Assembly: GCA_018873225.1 (NCBI GenBank)
Contig: JAEILZ010000006.1
Span: forward strand, 1,550,001-1,614,000
Length of the DNA: 64,000 nt
From: [Phialemoniopsis] sp. UDSM-2020
Lineage: Eukaryota; Ascomycota; Sordariomycetes; Thyridiales; Thyridiaceae
Direction: 5' to 3'
The notes under the pieces are model-generated. The model searched no databases, was not told where the DNA came from, and saw nothing but the letters and a program-made list of their open reading frames with translations. How positions within the stretch are numbered: the stretch's first letter is position 1; every line of letters begins with the position of its first letter. The position numbers were made by a program, and so were the translations under genes. Below, piece by piece: positions 10,862 to 21,926 of this stretch.

Positions 10862-12734
10862 CTCGATGCTTTGTCGGTTCAACGGATACACCTGTTTGCT
10901 TGTTTATTTGTTTAAGATAAGTGTCTTGTATTGATGCTTCACAATATACCGACTACAGAAAATGTAAGTGATGCATGCGCCGACTTATATAGGGGGACAG
11001 CTGAAACTAACAACCCAAATCGTCTGAGCAACCTGGATCCAGTCGTCGGTCGAGATCTGCAGAAGAACAAGCGTTGAAAGCGGCATTGCTTGTTTACCGC
11101 CGCAGTCATGATGGTGGTGGAACCTGTGCCCCGACCTCGTGTCTGACATGGTTGGTCTGTTATCTCGGTGCCTGGACACTATTCAAGCGCCTCTTGTTTC
11201 GGCCGATGCCAACAATCACCCGGTGAGCGTGTCGGCTTTACCAATCGTAGCAGGTCAAAGCAATCCAGCAGTCCACCTTTTTGACATCTCAAGACTGAAA
11301 AGCCCTTGAAAAGTCTAAAGGTCAATTGTCTCCCTTGAGAGGGGCAAATCTGGGCCACCCGCCGAACATCAGTGGGTTCCGGGTGCCGGCAACGAAGATT
11401 TTAACATCTGCCTTGATCCCTTGATCCTTCTTAGGCAACGAGCCAAAGGAGCTTGCGTAATGATTAAGGATCATTAAGGACGGATCTCGGCTACATACAA
11501 TCCTTTTGTCTTGAGTTGCCACTCGGCTGTGAAGTGAGCGCGGAACTATGAACGTTGTGGTGATGGTTCAGCCTTCACGGCACCATCGTCCACAAAAAGA
11601 CGTGCTCCAAGTTTCAATATCAAGATGTGTAGTCTAATGAGAAATTGCCAAGAAGACATTTCGCTTCCGCCGTGCAGTAAACATAATGCAGTCGGTCGTT
11701 CTACTCCTAGCTATCACGAGAGGTTCCCATCCAACAAGACCGGTTCATAAGCGCCAAGTATCGTTCCGGATGATCTCTCGTACCTAGGAATTAGGTAAGT
11801 AGAAACATTACTGGCAGTACTTTCCAACAAGAACAGCCAACTGCTGGCAAGACTCGTCTGTTGAAGATCAGCACATAGCCTATTTGCATGACGAGCTGGA
11901 CGGGACTCAAGGGTCAGTCGAAGGAGGCGCCAAGACAGGAATTCGGTTGCCTGAGAGGCTCAGACCCACAAGCCATCGCTGTGCCTCATACGGCCGAGGC
12001 CTTTGCCATGTATACTGTAAGCTACGGAGTTGTAGAGAAAAAGGTGATTGATGGCAGTGATTCATGAAAAACCACATGGTTCAGCGAGAGGTTGTGGTCG
12101 TCCAAATGCCAACGATAACGTTGACCTCTGGTGATGTGACGACCAGGGCGGGCGTACTAGAGGCTCAATAATGCCACGGACCAACGAGGTCAATCTTGCT
12201 GGGGGAAAAGAGCAAAATGTCCTATAATGTCATTCATCTTTGTAACAACATTGGATAGGGACCTTGATCCTGGCAGGCTGGCTGGAGCATCAAAGTTGTC
12301 ACTGTACTTGTTAGTCGCAGGAATGAGAAGCTGCATGAATCAATTCCAGGCCGTGAACTCACCTTACCCACGAGTATTTCAGCACATCTCATTGGACAAT
12401 CCACCAAGTCAGGCACTGGCTCGTGCCACTGGGCGCTAAAAGCGAGGGCTGAGGGGCCGACAATCTTTCTGCCAATTTTTTTTTTAGGGCGGTGAAAAAA
12501 AATCCCCCAGTACGGTCCTTCCAACGTACACTGCGAAGTCAAAGTCGAGTGCTTCTTGCAACTCAAGACGTCGTTCCTCCTCGAGCTTCTCTTGGACTCA
12601 TAGCGATTACCTTCCATTTGAGAATTTTGCTCTGTCCAACGACGCCCATGCCAGCCGGTCCACCAGCCTGGTTATTCTCCAACAAATCCTCCTCGCACAC
12701 GACCACTCCCCAAGTAGCTACCGATCAGGACACC
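10862..12734. other. Long divergent intergenic region
   Basis: About 1.9 kb of promoter-type DNA between a minus-strand membrane protein gene and the SRP40-like gene. Sequence is of mixed composition with no supported gene. An A/T-homopolymer block sits at 12476-12511, just upstream of the SRP40-like leader. Frames that run into 12492 begin with a non-ATG codon, so the region up to 12734 is treated as leader. Confidence 0.5.
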
Positions 12735-13982
12735 ATGCCCAAGGTCAAGAAGAGCGACAAGAAGAAGGCGCCCGCGCCCGCTGGTGCCAGCCCTCCAGCA
12801 CAGCTACTAGACCTTGTCGAGGGTTTCCTTTCCGATCACTCGTTCGACAAGGCCCACGAAAAGTTCAAGCAGGAGCGGGCCCGTAACGGCTGGGAAGACA
12901 CCAAGGCTTCCGCCAAGAACACCAAAGGACAATCGCATTCGCTCGTCAGCGTTTTCCAGACCTGGGAGACTAGCCTCCAAGACTCGGATGCCAAGGCCAG
13001 CAAGATCAAGGCCGTCACCAAGGTCAGCTCCAGCAGCGACTCTAGCGGCTCGAGTGATTCAAGCGACAGCGAAGATGAGGGCGGCGATGTCGATATGAAG
13101 GACGCCGAGGCCGCGGATGCGTCGAGCTCCGAGTCCTCCAGCAGCAGCGAGAGCTTGAGCGACAGCTCCAGTGAGAGCTCGAGCGACTCGGACAGCGAGG
13201 ATGAGAAGCCTGCCAAAGCCGCTAAGGGCTCCAAGGCTACTGCTGCCAACCCACTGAAGCGCAAGGCTCAGTCCGACAGCGAATCGTCCTCTGATGAATC
13301 GTCAGACTCCGACAGCTCTGATGAGTCCAGCTCATCCAGCTCCGAGGACGAGCGCCCTCAGAACAAGAAGCAGAAGGTTGCCGAGAGCTCTGGTTCCGAA
13401 TCCGACAGTAACTCTAGCTCAGACTCGAGCTCCGAGTCTTCTGATTCCGACTCAGACTCGGACTCAGACTCAGACTCTGAGGCTGAGAAGGCCGCCAATG
13501 TTCCTCTGCCCGAGTCTGGCTCCGACTCTGACTCGAGCTCCTCGGACTCAAGCGACAGCGACTCTTCCGATTCCGAGGACGAGAAGAAGTCCAAGTCCAA
13601 GGCAAGCCGCGCGAAATCGCCTCTTAAGAACGGCTCCGAGAGCTCGGCGACTCTGGGCAAGACGTCTCCTGAGACGTTCCCAGTCTCGACCTTTGCCCCT
13701 CTGCCTCCAGACCCGACTAAGGTTAACAACCGTGGCAAGGACAAGGGGCCGAGACAACAGAACGAGCCCTTTTCCCGCATCCGCAAGGACATCTCCGTTG
13801 ACCCGCGGCTGCAGTCCAACGCCTTTGAGGACAACGCTCATGGATGGGGCCAGAAGGCTCACGAGGACCTGATCATCACTCGTGGCAAGGGATTCACCAA
13901 GGAGAAGAACAAGAAGAAGAGGGGTAGCTACAAGGGTGGCTTCATCGATACCAGCGCTCGTAACGGTATCAAGTTTGATTAG
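12735..13982 (+). CDS. SRP40/Nopp140-like nucleolar phosphoprotein (LisH + Ser/Asp/Glu tracts + SRP40 C-terminal domain)
   Basis: Intronless, 415 residues from the ATG giving MPKVKKSDKKK. This Met begins the conserved part; the in-frame region upstream looks like leader. Residues ~20-52 (QLLDLVEGFLSDHSFDKAHE and following) form a LisH-type dimerisation helix pair. Residues ~95-290 are long Ser/Glu/Asp tracts with interspersed Lys/Ala/Pro blocks, the low-complexity CK2-phosphorylated repeats of Nopp140/SRP40. The final ~75 residues hold the conserved SRP40 C-terminal domain: PFSRIRKDISVDPRL, NAFEDNAHGWGQKAHEDL and GKGFTKEKNKKKRGSYKGG. The family chaperones snoRNPs and pre-ribosomes in the nucleolus and Cajal-type bodies. 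The TCC/AGC/GAC-rich tract is internally repetitive and probably length-variable between strains. Confidence 0.88.
   Translation: MPKVKKSDKKKAPAPAGASPPAQLLDLVEGFLSDHSFDKAHEKFKQERARNGWEDTKASAKNTKGQSHSLVSVFQTWETSLQDSDAKASKIKAVTKVSSSSDSSGSSDSSDSEDEGGDVDMKDAEAADASSSESSSSSESLSDSSSESSSDSDSEDEKPAKAAKGSKATAANPLKRKAQSDSESSSDESSDSDSSDESSSSSSEDERPQNKKQKVAESSGSESDSNSSSDSSSESSDSDSDSDSDSDSEAEKAANVPLPESGSDSDSSSSDSSDSDSSDSEDEKKSKSKASRAKSPLKNGSESSATLGKTSPETFPVSTFAPLPPDPTKVNNRGKDKGPRQQNEPFSRIRKDISVDPRLQSNAFEDNAHGWGQKAHEDLIITRGKGFTKEKNKKKRGSYKGGFIDTSARNGIKFD
13030..13590 (+). repeat. Serine/acidic low-complexity coding repeat
   Basis: Imperfect reiterations of Ser-Asp/Glu codons (TCC, AGC, GAC, GAG, GACTCAGACTCGGACTCAG type) inside the SRP40-like gene. 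Produces mirrored open frames in other frames, which are artefacts. Confidence 0.8.
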
Positions 13983-14869
13983 AGGTTGTGGAAGGGCGTT
14001 GGGTGACTAAGAAAAAGGTCTATTGATTACATTGTGGTGGCGTTAACATTTTCTCTCTTCTTGATTCTCTTGGCCTTCATTCATACCCTCTACAATTCTC
14101 TCTTGTTAATTCATCCTGCTAGACATGTCACGCATTCTGGATTCTAGACTATCTGCTGCATGTTAATAGAGTGGATACAGAACAGCCTTGTTAGCACCAA
14201 GCTGCAGTCAAAACTCAATTTTCCTCAATTGCTATACGGTGAACCTGTTCCGAACGAAATACTTCTAGGTTCTGTTTTCTCGCAAGCATCCACCAATTGA
14301 GGCCAACCAAATGAACGTCGAGCACTGTCGAGGGCAGTTGGAGGCTCCGAGGCACACAGCCACAGGCCAACCTTACCAACCCCGCTGCCCAATAATTCTT
14401 GGCAGGTATCTGTCCTCGTGAGATTGGTGTCGGAATACATGTAAGCGACGAGAGCTTTTACGCTGGGTTCCCTCACATTTGCCAAGTCAAACAACCAAGC
14501 AAGCGTCTTACAGGCTTGTCAACTCATGCAAAATCGAGTCCATCTCACCTTGTGACTTCGCAGTGTGTCTCTCTTAGACTGTTGCGATGCGTGTAGATCC
14601 ACATTTTGAGTGTCTGCATCTCAATCTTGTACCAGATCTCGGCGTGGCAGGACACGTTAGTACTGGGCTTTCCGGAAATCTGCCATCGTAACCCGTGCCC
14701 TTGAACCTGGGAGTAGAGCTTCTTGGAGCTATCGCCGGCTTAGAAGGACCCAGGATCCATATGCACCGAAGCCCACCTCCGGCCCTGTCAGCCAAGTCGC
14801 GTGCCCCCTCTCGCCGGGAATATAAAGGCCTCACTCCCAGAAGTTCTCGCTGCCACGGCCTCTACTTTC
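13983..14869. other. Intergenic: SRP40-like 3' flank and ADGF promoter
   Basis: No supported gene. The right end contains the TATA box of the deaminase gene. Confidence 0.5.
14821..14826 (+). promoter_or_regulatory. TATA box (TATAAA) close to the deaminase start
   Basis: TATAAA only 49 bases before the ATG at 14870. Transcription starting 25-40 bases further on would leave a very short leader, or would make the Met at 15050 the used start. Useful for choosing between the two. Confidence 0.45.
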
Positions 14870-16996
14870 ATGGGCAATTGCTTCAGCACTTTCAGGCAGC
14901 AAGAAACAAGGCATGATGTCCAAGGTGAAAGCACACTGGACATCGAACATGCGCGACTCAAACTTGTCAAGAACCACCCCCCCGAGTCGACTGGACCGCA
15001 CCCCGCTGACCTCCGTCGCAGTCACCCGCCAAGAAGGGCGCCCACCATCATGGAGAATGAGCAGTACGACAAGGTCGAAGTGCTCGACGGCATCATCGAG
15101 CGGCGGCAGAGCAACCTAGCTGCTTTCCAGGCCGCGACCTTCCAGCCCAAGACTGTGGTTCCTGACTCCACCGTCAGGATACCGGACTCCTTTGCAAGCA
15201 TAGGGGAGTACAATGCGGTGCACGCAAAGGTTCTGTCGCGGGAGAAGGTCCTCGCCTTCGACTACCACTGCACCCAGAACGCCACGGAGGCGGAACGCCA
15301 AGCAAACAGGAAGATTCAAGCACTGAGGCGGCGGGACAAACGGCAGGTCTATGATACTGCTCCGCCGACGGAAGGCTTCGGCGGGCAGCTACACCCGAGG
15401 TTTCCGGGCGACCACTTTCTTTACGACCGGCCTCTGATCGAGCAGACGGAGATCCTGAAGATTGCCCGGCGGATGCCCAAGGGCGCTCACCTGCACATCC
15501 ACTTCAACGCCTGCCTGCTGCCGAACGTCTTGCTTGACATCGCCATCGAGAACAGCCAGCAGATGTTTATCAACAGCAACATACCCCTGCTGCCCGACGA
15601 CGACTTTTTGAACTTTCGGATTTGCGAGATTCAGTTCTCGATGAACCCGCACGGAGTGGACAACCCTGGAGACGTGTTTGACCCTGCATATGAAAAGCAT
15701 AACCCCAGGATACGTGGGTCCGGGCGGCAAAATATGAGGTTTGCCGACTTCTTGGAAGAATTCCCTCGCCGCTACCCGCACCAGTCGCCGAGGGACTGGC
15801 TTCTCGAGAAGATGGTGTTCGACGAAAGGGAGACGTACAACCCGCTGCAGACGAGTCCAGGGTAGGTTCACCGATGGCCTTGTTGTGAATTTCATGCTGA
15901 CCAGATCCAGCGCCTGGGAGAAGTTCAACGGCCGCACGCGACTAATGAAAGGCCTCTTCAACTACGAGACAGCATATCGTAGATACACCAGACTTTTGCT
16001 GGAGGATTTCGTGGCAGACAACATCCAGTATGCCGAGATCCGGCCCAACTTTATGCAGACGAATCAAGTCTGGACGGACGACGGCAAGCAGATCGACAAC
16101 GTGGGCATCATGAACATCATCATCGAGGAGTACGAGAAGTTCCAGGCGTCAGAGCAGGGCGCCCTTTTCAAGGGGCTCAAGGTCATCTACTGTGCGCCTC
16201 GGTCGTTTGACGACGCCAACGTGATCAAGTCGCTTGACGAGTGCATCGAGTTTAAGAAACGATGGCCAGAGTGGATTGCCGGTAAGCAACACTGGTTTTC
16301 TCTGATTATACCGAGAGCTAAGAAGTAACCTCGACGAATAGGCTATGATCTCGTAGGCGAGGAGTCCAAGGGCCGCCCATTAAAGGACTTTGTACCGCTC
16401 TTTCTCGAGTTCAAGCGGAAGTGCTACGAGGCGGACCTCGATATCCCCTTCTTGTTCCACTGCGGCGAGACACTTGAAATCGGCACCGACACCGACGGCA
16501 ACCTCGTCGATGCGCTGCTGCTCAACTCGCGGCGCATCGGGCACGGCTTCGCCCTGGCCCGGCACCCTTACGTCATGGAGATGATGAAGAAGCGCAACAT
16601 CTGCCTGGAGGTCTGCCCCATCTCCAATGAGATCCTAGGCCTGACGCCCAGGATCGGCGGGCATTCCATGTACAACCTGCTGGCGAGCAACGTGCACTGT
16701 ACTGTCAGCAGCGACAACGGGACTTTGTTCAGGTGAGTGCTAGAACATGCGTCTTGTTGAGACTCGATGACTGACCTCACGACATCAGATCAACCCTATC
16801 GCATGACTTCTACCAGGTCATGGCAGGCAAGGCGGATATGACGCTGCACGGCTGGCGGCAGTTGATCGAGTGGAGCATTGAGCATGCGTGTATGGATGAT
16901 TGGGAGCGCAAGGATGTATATAGCTATTGGGAGAAGGCTTGGTACGAGTTTGTGGATTGGATCAATGATACCTACGCTGACGTCGAGGATGAATAG
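14870..16996 (+). CDS. ADGF/CECR1-type adenosine deaminase-related protein
   Basis: Exons 14870-15861, 15911-16281, 16342-16732 and 16789-16996 (introns 49, 60 and 56 nt), about 653 residues. The acceptor at 15910 is preferred over 15904 because a TGCTGAC branch motif lies only a few bases before 15904. Catalytic signatures: PKGAHLHIHFNACL (metal-binding HxH), YAEIRPNFMQT, FLFHCGET (HxGE), RRIGHGFALARHP, CLEVCPISNEILG, and VHCTVSSDNGTLF with the last metal-ligand Asp. This is the ADA2/CECR1 branch, which deaminates adenosine to inosine. Animal members are secreted, but no signal peptide is seen here. The upstream Met gives MGNCFS, a textbook N-myristoylation and palmitoylation start. The next Met at 15050 (MENEQYDK) would remove it. 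The enzyme family is firm; start and location are uncertain. Confidence 0.87.
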
Positions 16997-17551
16997 CTGG
17001 TAGGGAGAGAGCTGGCGAGAAGGAGGGTGAACACGCATTAGATACCATGGACGCGGCATCTGTCTTTGAAGCGACGGTGTTTGGATTTGATTTACTTTAC
17101 ATTAGATGCACATATTTAGAAAGCTATCTTGAATAGATTCCGACGTGAAGTATATTGGGACGGGGTTGTTGATTTGACGAATGATGCCCACCTTTACTCG
17201 TGTAAGTGCATTTGTGCTACCTCACAACCAGTCAGCGAAAAATCAACCATCTACAAGAACGTCAGATCAGAGATGAGAATTGACGGAAATGAACCGAGTA
17301 ATTGAGGCTAGTCTCACTAATTCCAAAGATCATCATGCTAGAGTCAAGAAGGAAGCTGTGTTTTAGGCGGGGAATTCGACCCCAGACAGGGCCGCTGACG
17401 TCAAAGACGAGTTTGTCAGCAGAACGAACGGGTAAGCAGATCAGGAACGTAAAGTCACATCGATGAGACATTGACTCCTTTAAGGAGCTGATTGAAAGCT
17501 CAGAATGTAGGAGAGTTTCTGCTCCATCATCTTCATCTCCAACATCGCACC
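16997..17551. other. Intergenic: deaminase 3' flank and MFS promoter
   Basis: No gene seen. The C/A-rich end (CATCTCCAACATCGCACC) is a typical fungal leader directly before the MFS start. Confidence 0.5.
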
Positions 17552-19245
17552 ATGAGCTCGACTACACAGCAGATTGAGACGGTAGAGCTCGCCCCGGTTT
17601 CACGCCGGGAGGCGGTCCTCGGCTCCGCCGAGCCAGACGCCGTCATGATGTCCACGGCCGGCTCCAAAACCGCACCTTTACCACCCGAGACCGGTGCTGG
17701 CAGCGCCGCCTCGCCGCCGCCGCCGCCGCTGCACGTCTCCAAGGTCCGCGGCGTCACCGTCATCGTGACCCTCGCGGGCATCAGCTTCCTCAACACCATG
17801 GGCTCGGGCATCCTCATCGCCGCCACGCCCCGCCTCGCCCGCGACGTCGGCCTGCCCGAGGCCCTGTGGCTCTGGCCCGCCGCCGTCTACGCCCTGGCCG
17901 CGGGATGCCTGCTCCTCATCTTCGGCGCCATCGCCGACGTCGTCGGCGCCAAGGCCATGTGGGTGACGGGCAGCTACCTCTTCTGCGCCTTCACCGTCGC
18001 CCTGGGTTTCGCGCAGACGGGCGTCCAGGTCATCGTCTTCCGCACGCTGCTCGGCATCTCCATCTCCATGTGCCTGCCTACGGCCGTGGGGCTCATCACG
18101 CACACGTTCCCGCGCGGGTCCTGGCGCAACACGGCCTTTGCCATGAACGGCATGGGCCAGCCCTTGGGCTACGCGCTGGGATTGGTCTTGGGTGGCATCT
18201 TTACTGATACCATCGGGTGGCGGTGGAGCTACTACATGATGGCCATCATCAACTTTTGCCTGTCGACGGCGTCGATCTGGTCCCTGCCCGACGCGCGCCA
18301 CCGCACCGACAAGAGGTGGACGCAGCGCCTGGCCGAGATCGACTGGACCGGCGCCGTCATCCTGTCGGTGGCGCTGGGCCTGCTGATGTACGTGCTCGCC
18401 ATGACGACGACGTCGTACCGCAGCATCGGGTCCGCGCAGAATGCGTCGCTGCTGGCCGTCTCGCTCGTCCTGCTGGTGTCCTTCCCGTGCTGGATGCACT
18501 GGCAGACCAAGCGTGGGCGGCCGGCTCTGATCCCCAACAAGCTGTGGCGCAATGCGTCTTTTACGTCGGTCTGTGCCTCGGTGTTCTTTTGCTGGGCTGC
18601 GCTCAACGGCATTGAATACTTTACAACTCTGTAGTAAGTGCTTTTGGTCCCCTATCACGTTCTGCCCAAGATAGACCGTTGACACCCTTTGTGTAATACA
18701 GCTTCCAGGAAGTAGAAGGCCTCTCCGCCCTCCAGAGCTCCCTGCGCTTTATCCCGCACCCGATCCTCGGCGCCGCGACCAATATCGCGACGGCGTACCT
18801 CATCTCGCGCGTAAAAGTGCAGACCCTCGCCGTCGTGTCCGGGCTCGTGACGCTCGTCGCGCCCGTGCTCATGGCCACCGTGACCGTGGGCGAGAACTAC
18901 TGGTTCGCGCCCTTCTGGGCCCTCTTGCTCTCGCCCATGAACCCGGACGTGCTCTTCACGGCGTCCAACCTCGTCATCTCGGACACGTTCCCGCCCGAGG
19001 TGCAGAGCCTCGCGGGAGGGGTGTTCAACGAGGTCGCGCAGTTTGGCAACTCGGTCGGGCTCGCGGTCACGGCGGCCATCGCGGCGTCGGTGACGGAGCA
19101 CTCCTCCAAGCAGGATCACCGGGATGCGCTGATGGAAGGGTACCGCGCTGCGTTTTGGACCATCTTTGCGGCTACGGTTGTGGTGGTGGTTATTTCTTAC
19201 TTTGGGTTTAGGAAGGGGGGTACTGTGGGCAAGAAGGACGAGTAG
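17552..19245 (+). CDS. Major facilitator superfamily transporter (DHA2-like, about 14 TM)
   Basis: Exons 17552-18633 and 18702-19245 (68-nt intron), 541 residues. The ATG giving MSSTTQQIETVEL is used; the frame upstream has only a TTG. About 65 polar, Pro/Ala-rich cytosolic residues precede some 13-14 hydrophobic helices. Motif A is recognisable after TM2 as GAIADVVGAKAMW, and a drug/H+ antiporter motif C-like segment in TM5 as GQPLGYALGLVLGG. The helix count and the WRWSYY segment before TM6 fit the DHA2 multidrug-exporter group, which expels small molecules by proton antiport at the plasma membrane. The intron falls after TM9 in a loop. No biosynthetic cluster surrounds it, so the substrate is unknown. 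Confidence 0.85.
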
Positions 19246-20461
19246 AGAAAGCCTCGAGTATGATTTTAACAGACATCTATACCGTCTATACCACAAGAAT
19301 TGCATGGGCGATGTACAACCTACTGTATTGTATGCCCTCAGATCTCTAGCACATTGATAATCACGGCCTCCTGTATGTTGATTATAATGTGCAGAAGTCA
19401 TCATTGCATTCAATTACAGCCAGGGCACATGAGCGATACATCTACCGGCACTACCATTTGACCGCCAAGTCTATCTCTCCGCACTCCCCAGACATCCGGT
19501 GGCTGCTTCTGGAGAAATTGCTTGTTATCTACGTCCTTTGAGCGGTTTGCTGACATTTCTCGTATTTCCGACTTGCAGGGCCGGCGCGCCCCTGTACATG
19601 TCAACCGCAAGGCGCAATTAACTATAAGCGATATCGCAGCGAAGATCATTACCGCTAGAGTTGCCCACAGGTAGCCGGCGCATCTCGATCAATTAACCAT
19701 AATTGTCTTCATGACGAAGGTCCAAGGGCCAGTGTGTTCCCGGTTAATACTTTGCTTGTTCCTTTGGTGAGGGTCGCTGTGTTACGTGAGGGCCGTAGGG
19801 CCATGAAATCTGGTGTAAGTGGGCTCCACGCGCCGACAAGATCCGAGCCCCTTTCCCCCGGGAACTCTCAACGGCGCGCAACGAAGACTTTCCGGCGTCA
19901 GCCACCGAAATGAAACCGGCTTTCTACGGGGTATCAACCGCTACGCAAGACCTTGTGACACCAAATTTGCGTCGTTTTTGGGCAAGTAGACGAGGTGCAA
20001 GGTACTGACATGGGCGGCCGATGAGGATCAGGAAGGGTTGTTTGTTCTTGATATGGGCATGCACATGTAAATTTTGATCTCGGCACGGTTTCCTGCGCGC
20101 CCGGCATCGGCTTGGTCGCATGCCAAAGCGTTTTCCTAGCTTCTTGACTTGCATTGATTCAACGCGTTAGTGTTTGCGACTTGAGTCGTAGTGACTACAG
20201 GATGAATGGAACAGAAACACGATCATCGCTGTTTGAGTGTTTCTGATTTGCCAATCGACTCAATGTCTGGAGTGAGTAAAGATCACCACCCATCACCCAT
20301 TGTGGGATCAAACAGGCACTGGTGGTGTAAGACGGGACAAATTGCTCTAGGACGTCGTTTAGTAATCAGGACAACCCCCCACCAGACTTGCGTAGCATGA
20401 ACATTTCGTAGGGCTGCTTGTTCGTCTGAAGAGGTGTCCAGTCAGGCTTACAAGTGTGGTT

Positions 20462-20479
20462 ACACACACACACACACAC
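20462..20479 (+). repeat. (AC)9 microsatellite
   Basis: Nine perfect AC units in the intergenic region upstream of the CPC-1 gene. Confidence 0.9.
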
Positions 20480-21450
20480 GCAGGCTACATCGATCTTGTC
20501 CGAAAGGTCGGTGAAGCGGGCAGAGGACAGATTGAATGCGCATTTGTAATGGGATGCTTGAATTGGGATGGGTAAATGACACGCGGGTTGGGTTGGGGTT
20601 GTGAGGGATGGAGGGTTGGATGGGATTGATGGGCACGCGCAGCTTTGCGAAGTGCGTATGCGATGCGTACACATATGCGCAAGTGCGCATTTAGCCATAC
20701 CGCCGGCCCTGGACACGAAGCGCAGCTGAGAACGAGTGTCGGAGTGCGCCGCCGCCCTTGCATACGGCAGAGACGGTTGAGACCAGTGTGTGTAAGTAAG
20801 TTGGTAGCAAGTGTACTTCTTGTCAAAAGGACGGACCGCTCGAGGACAAGTGAGAAGCGCCGCCGTCCCTTGTGCCCATCCATCTATTGATCCATTGATC
20901 CATCCATCCACACACACAACCATCGATATCCATCCACCTACATCCGCCGCCTTCCCCTGGCCTCCTTGCACTTCCCTCGAGCACGACGACTCGCAATGCG
21001 CAATCTGAATACGTATGCCTGATGTCCATGCCAGTCGTGTGTCTGTGGGCATCGCCGATGCCACGTTCGTCGCAATTTAAACAATACCAACCAAGGTGTT
21101 CTCTTCGCCTTGTGCGCCTTGCTTAAAACTTCCATATCTGGCTGGCCGGGTGGACGGGCCAATGAGATCCCCCACAAATCTAGTGGGAAAATGGTCGACG
21201 CTACCCACGCCGTAGTCTGAGCGCGAAACCGCCAAAAAAGCGGAGTGCCAGTCTCGACACACTCGCTTTTAGTCGGAGGTTACGGGTCTTGCTCTGGAAA
21301 AGAGAGGCTTACCTAAGGGGCAGTGCGGGCTGGGATGCAGGCCTCGAGGGCGCTCATTCGCTTCGACAGTGTCTTGGTGGAGGGAAGCCCCCACTCCATG
21401 CAGCAGGGGCTGCCCCGCCGAGCCCTCTTCTGGACTAGCGTGCAAAAGTG

Positions 21451-21457
21451 TGAGTCA
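21451..21457 (+). promoter_or_regulatory. CPRE/GCRE element TGAGTCA
   Basis: A perfect copy of the palindromic GCN4/CPC-1 recognition sequence TGA(C/G)TCA, about 395 bases before the first ATG of the CPC-1 gene. Binding of CPC-1 to its own promoter is known in this family; use here is inferred. Confidence 0.55.
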
Positions 21458-21845
21458 CACCTCGTCGCAGGCCAATCTGGTACCTGTTTGCTAGGACTTC
21501 CTTAGCACGAGGCCGGTCGCCCATCCGCTATTTGGTCGCCTGCCTGGGGCTGCCTGGCAGGTGAGGCCGCGCAGGGCGATTGCTGATTTGTTAGTGCAGG
21601 TACTTAGTTTGAGCGAAGAGCGCCCGCCGAGCCACCGCCCCAGATGGCCTCGGAGAGCTCGTTTCTCACTGTTTTCGCTGGTTTGGCTAGGGCGCACGCC
21701 GCGCCCTTCACAAGTTTGGCCTGTTGCTGCCTGAGAAATACAAAAACTCGTGCCTTTCCTAACCGTCCCAACTTTTTTCTCTTTTTTCCTCTCCTCTCCT
21801 TCAACCCCCTCCACTTTCACAACACAAGCACATCAAGAACATCAC

Positions 21846-21926
21846 ATGAACACATCTTCAAGATGCGATAACTCGCTCCCTTTCCAGGTAGCCCCCCAAG
21901 TGCTTCAAGCCAAGTCGACAAGATAA
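21846..21926 (+). promoter_or_regulatory. Upstream ORF 1 of the CPC-1 leader (26 codons)
   Basis: If the leader is unspliced, the first ATG (21846) opens a 26-codon ORF ending TAA at 21924-21926. It overlaps a second minimal ORF, ATG CGA TAA at 21863-21871 (a dipeptide), whose ATG has a better context (A at -3). Leaders of GCN4/cpc-1/cpcA genes carry such uORFs, which gate reinitiation when eIF2-alpha is phosphorylated. Confidence 0.5.

Larger units (their letters stand above)
19246..21845. other. 2.6-kb intergenic region, MFS 3' flank and CPC-1 promoter
   Basis: No supported gene. Contains an (AC)9 microsatellite, scattered CCATCCATC-type short repeats around 20876-20940, and near the right end the TGAGTCA element and a pyrimidine-rich presumed transcript start region (21760-21840). 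Confidence 0.5.

Noticed and set aside
17678..18685. A 335-codon antisense frame over the MFS gene
   Set aside because: Arg/Gly/Asp-rich shadow with no hydrophobic helices or motifs, opposite a clear transporter.
21863..21871. Stop-codon readthrough of the dipeptide ORF ATG-CGA-TAA into the long CPC-1 frame
   Set aside because: The frame is continuous after TAA, but TAA-C is a poor readthrough context and uORF function or splicing explains the arrangement more simply.
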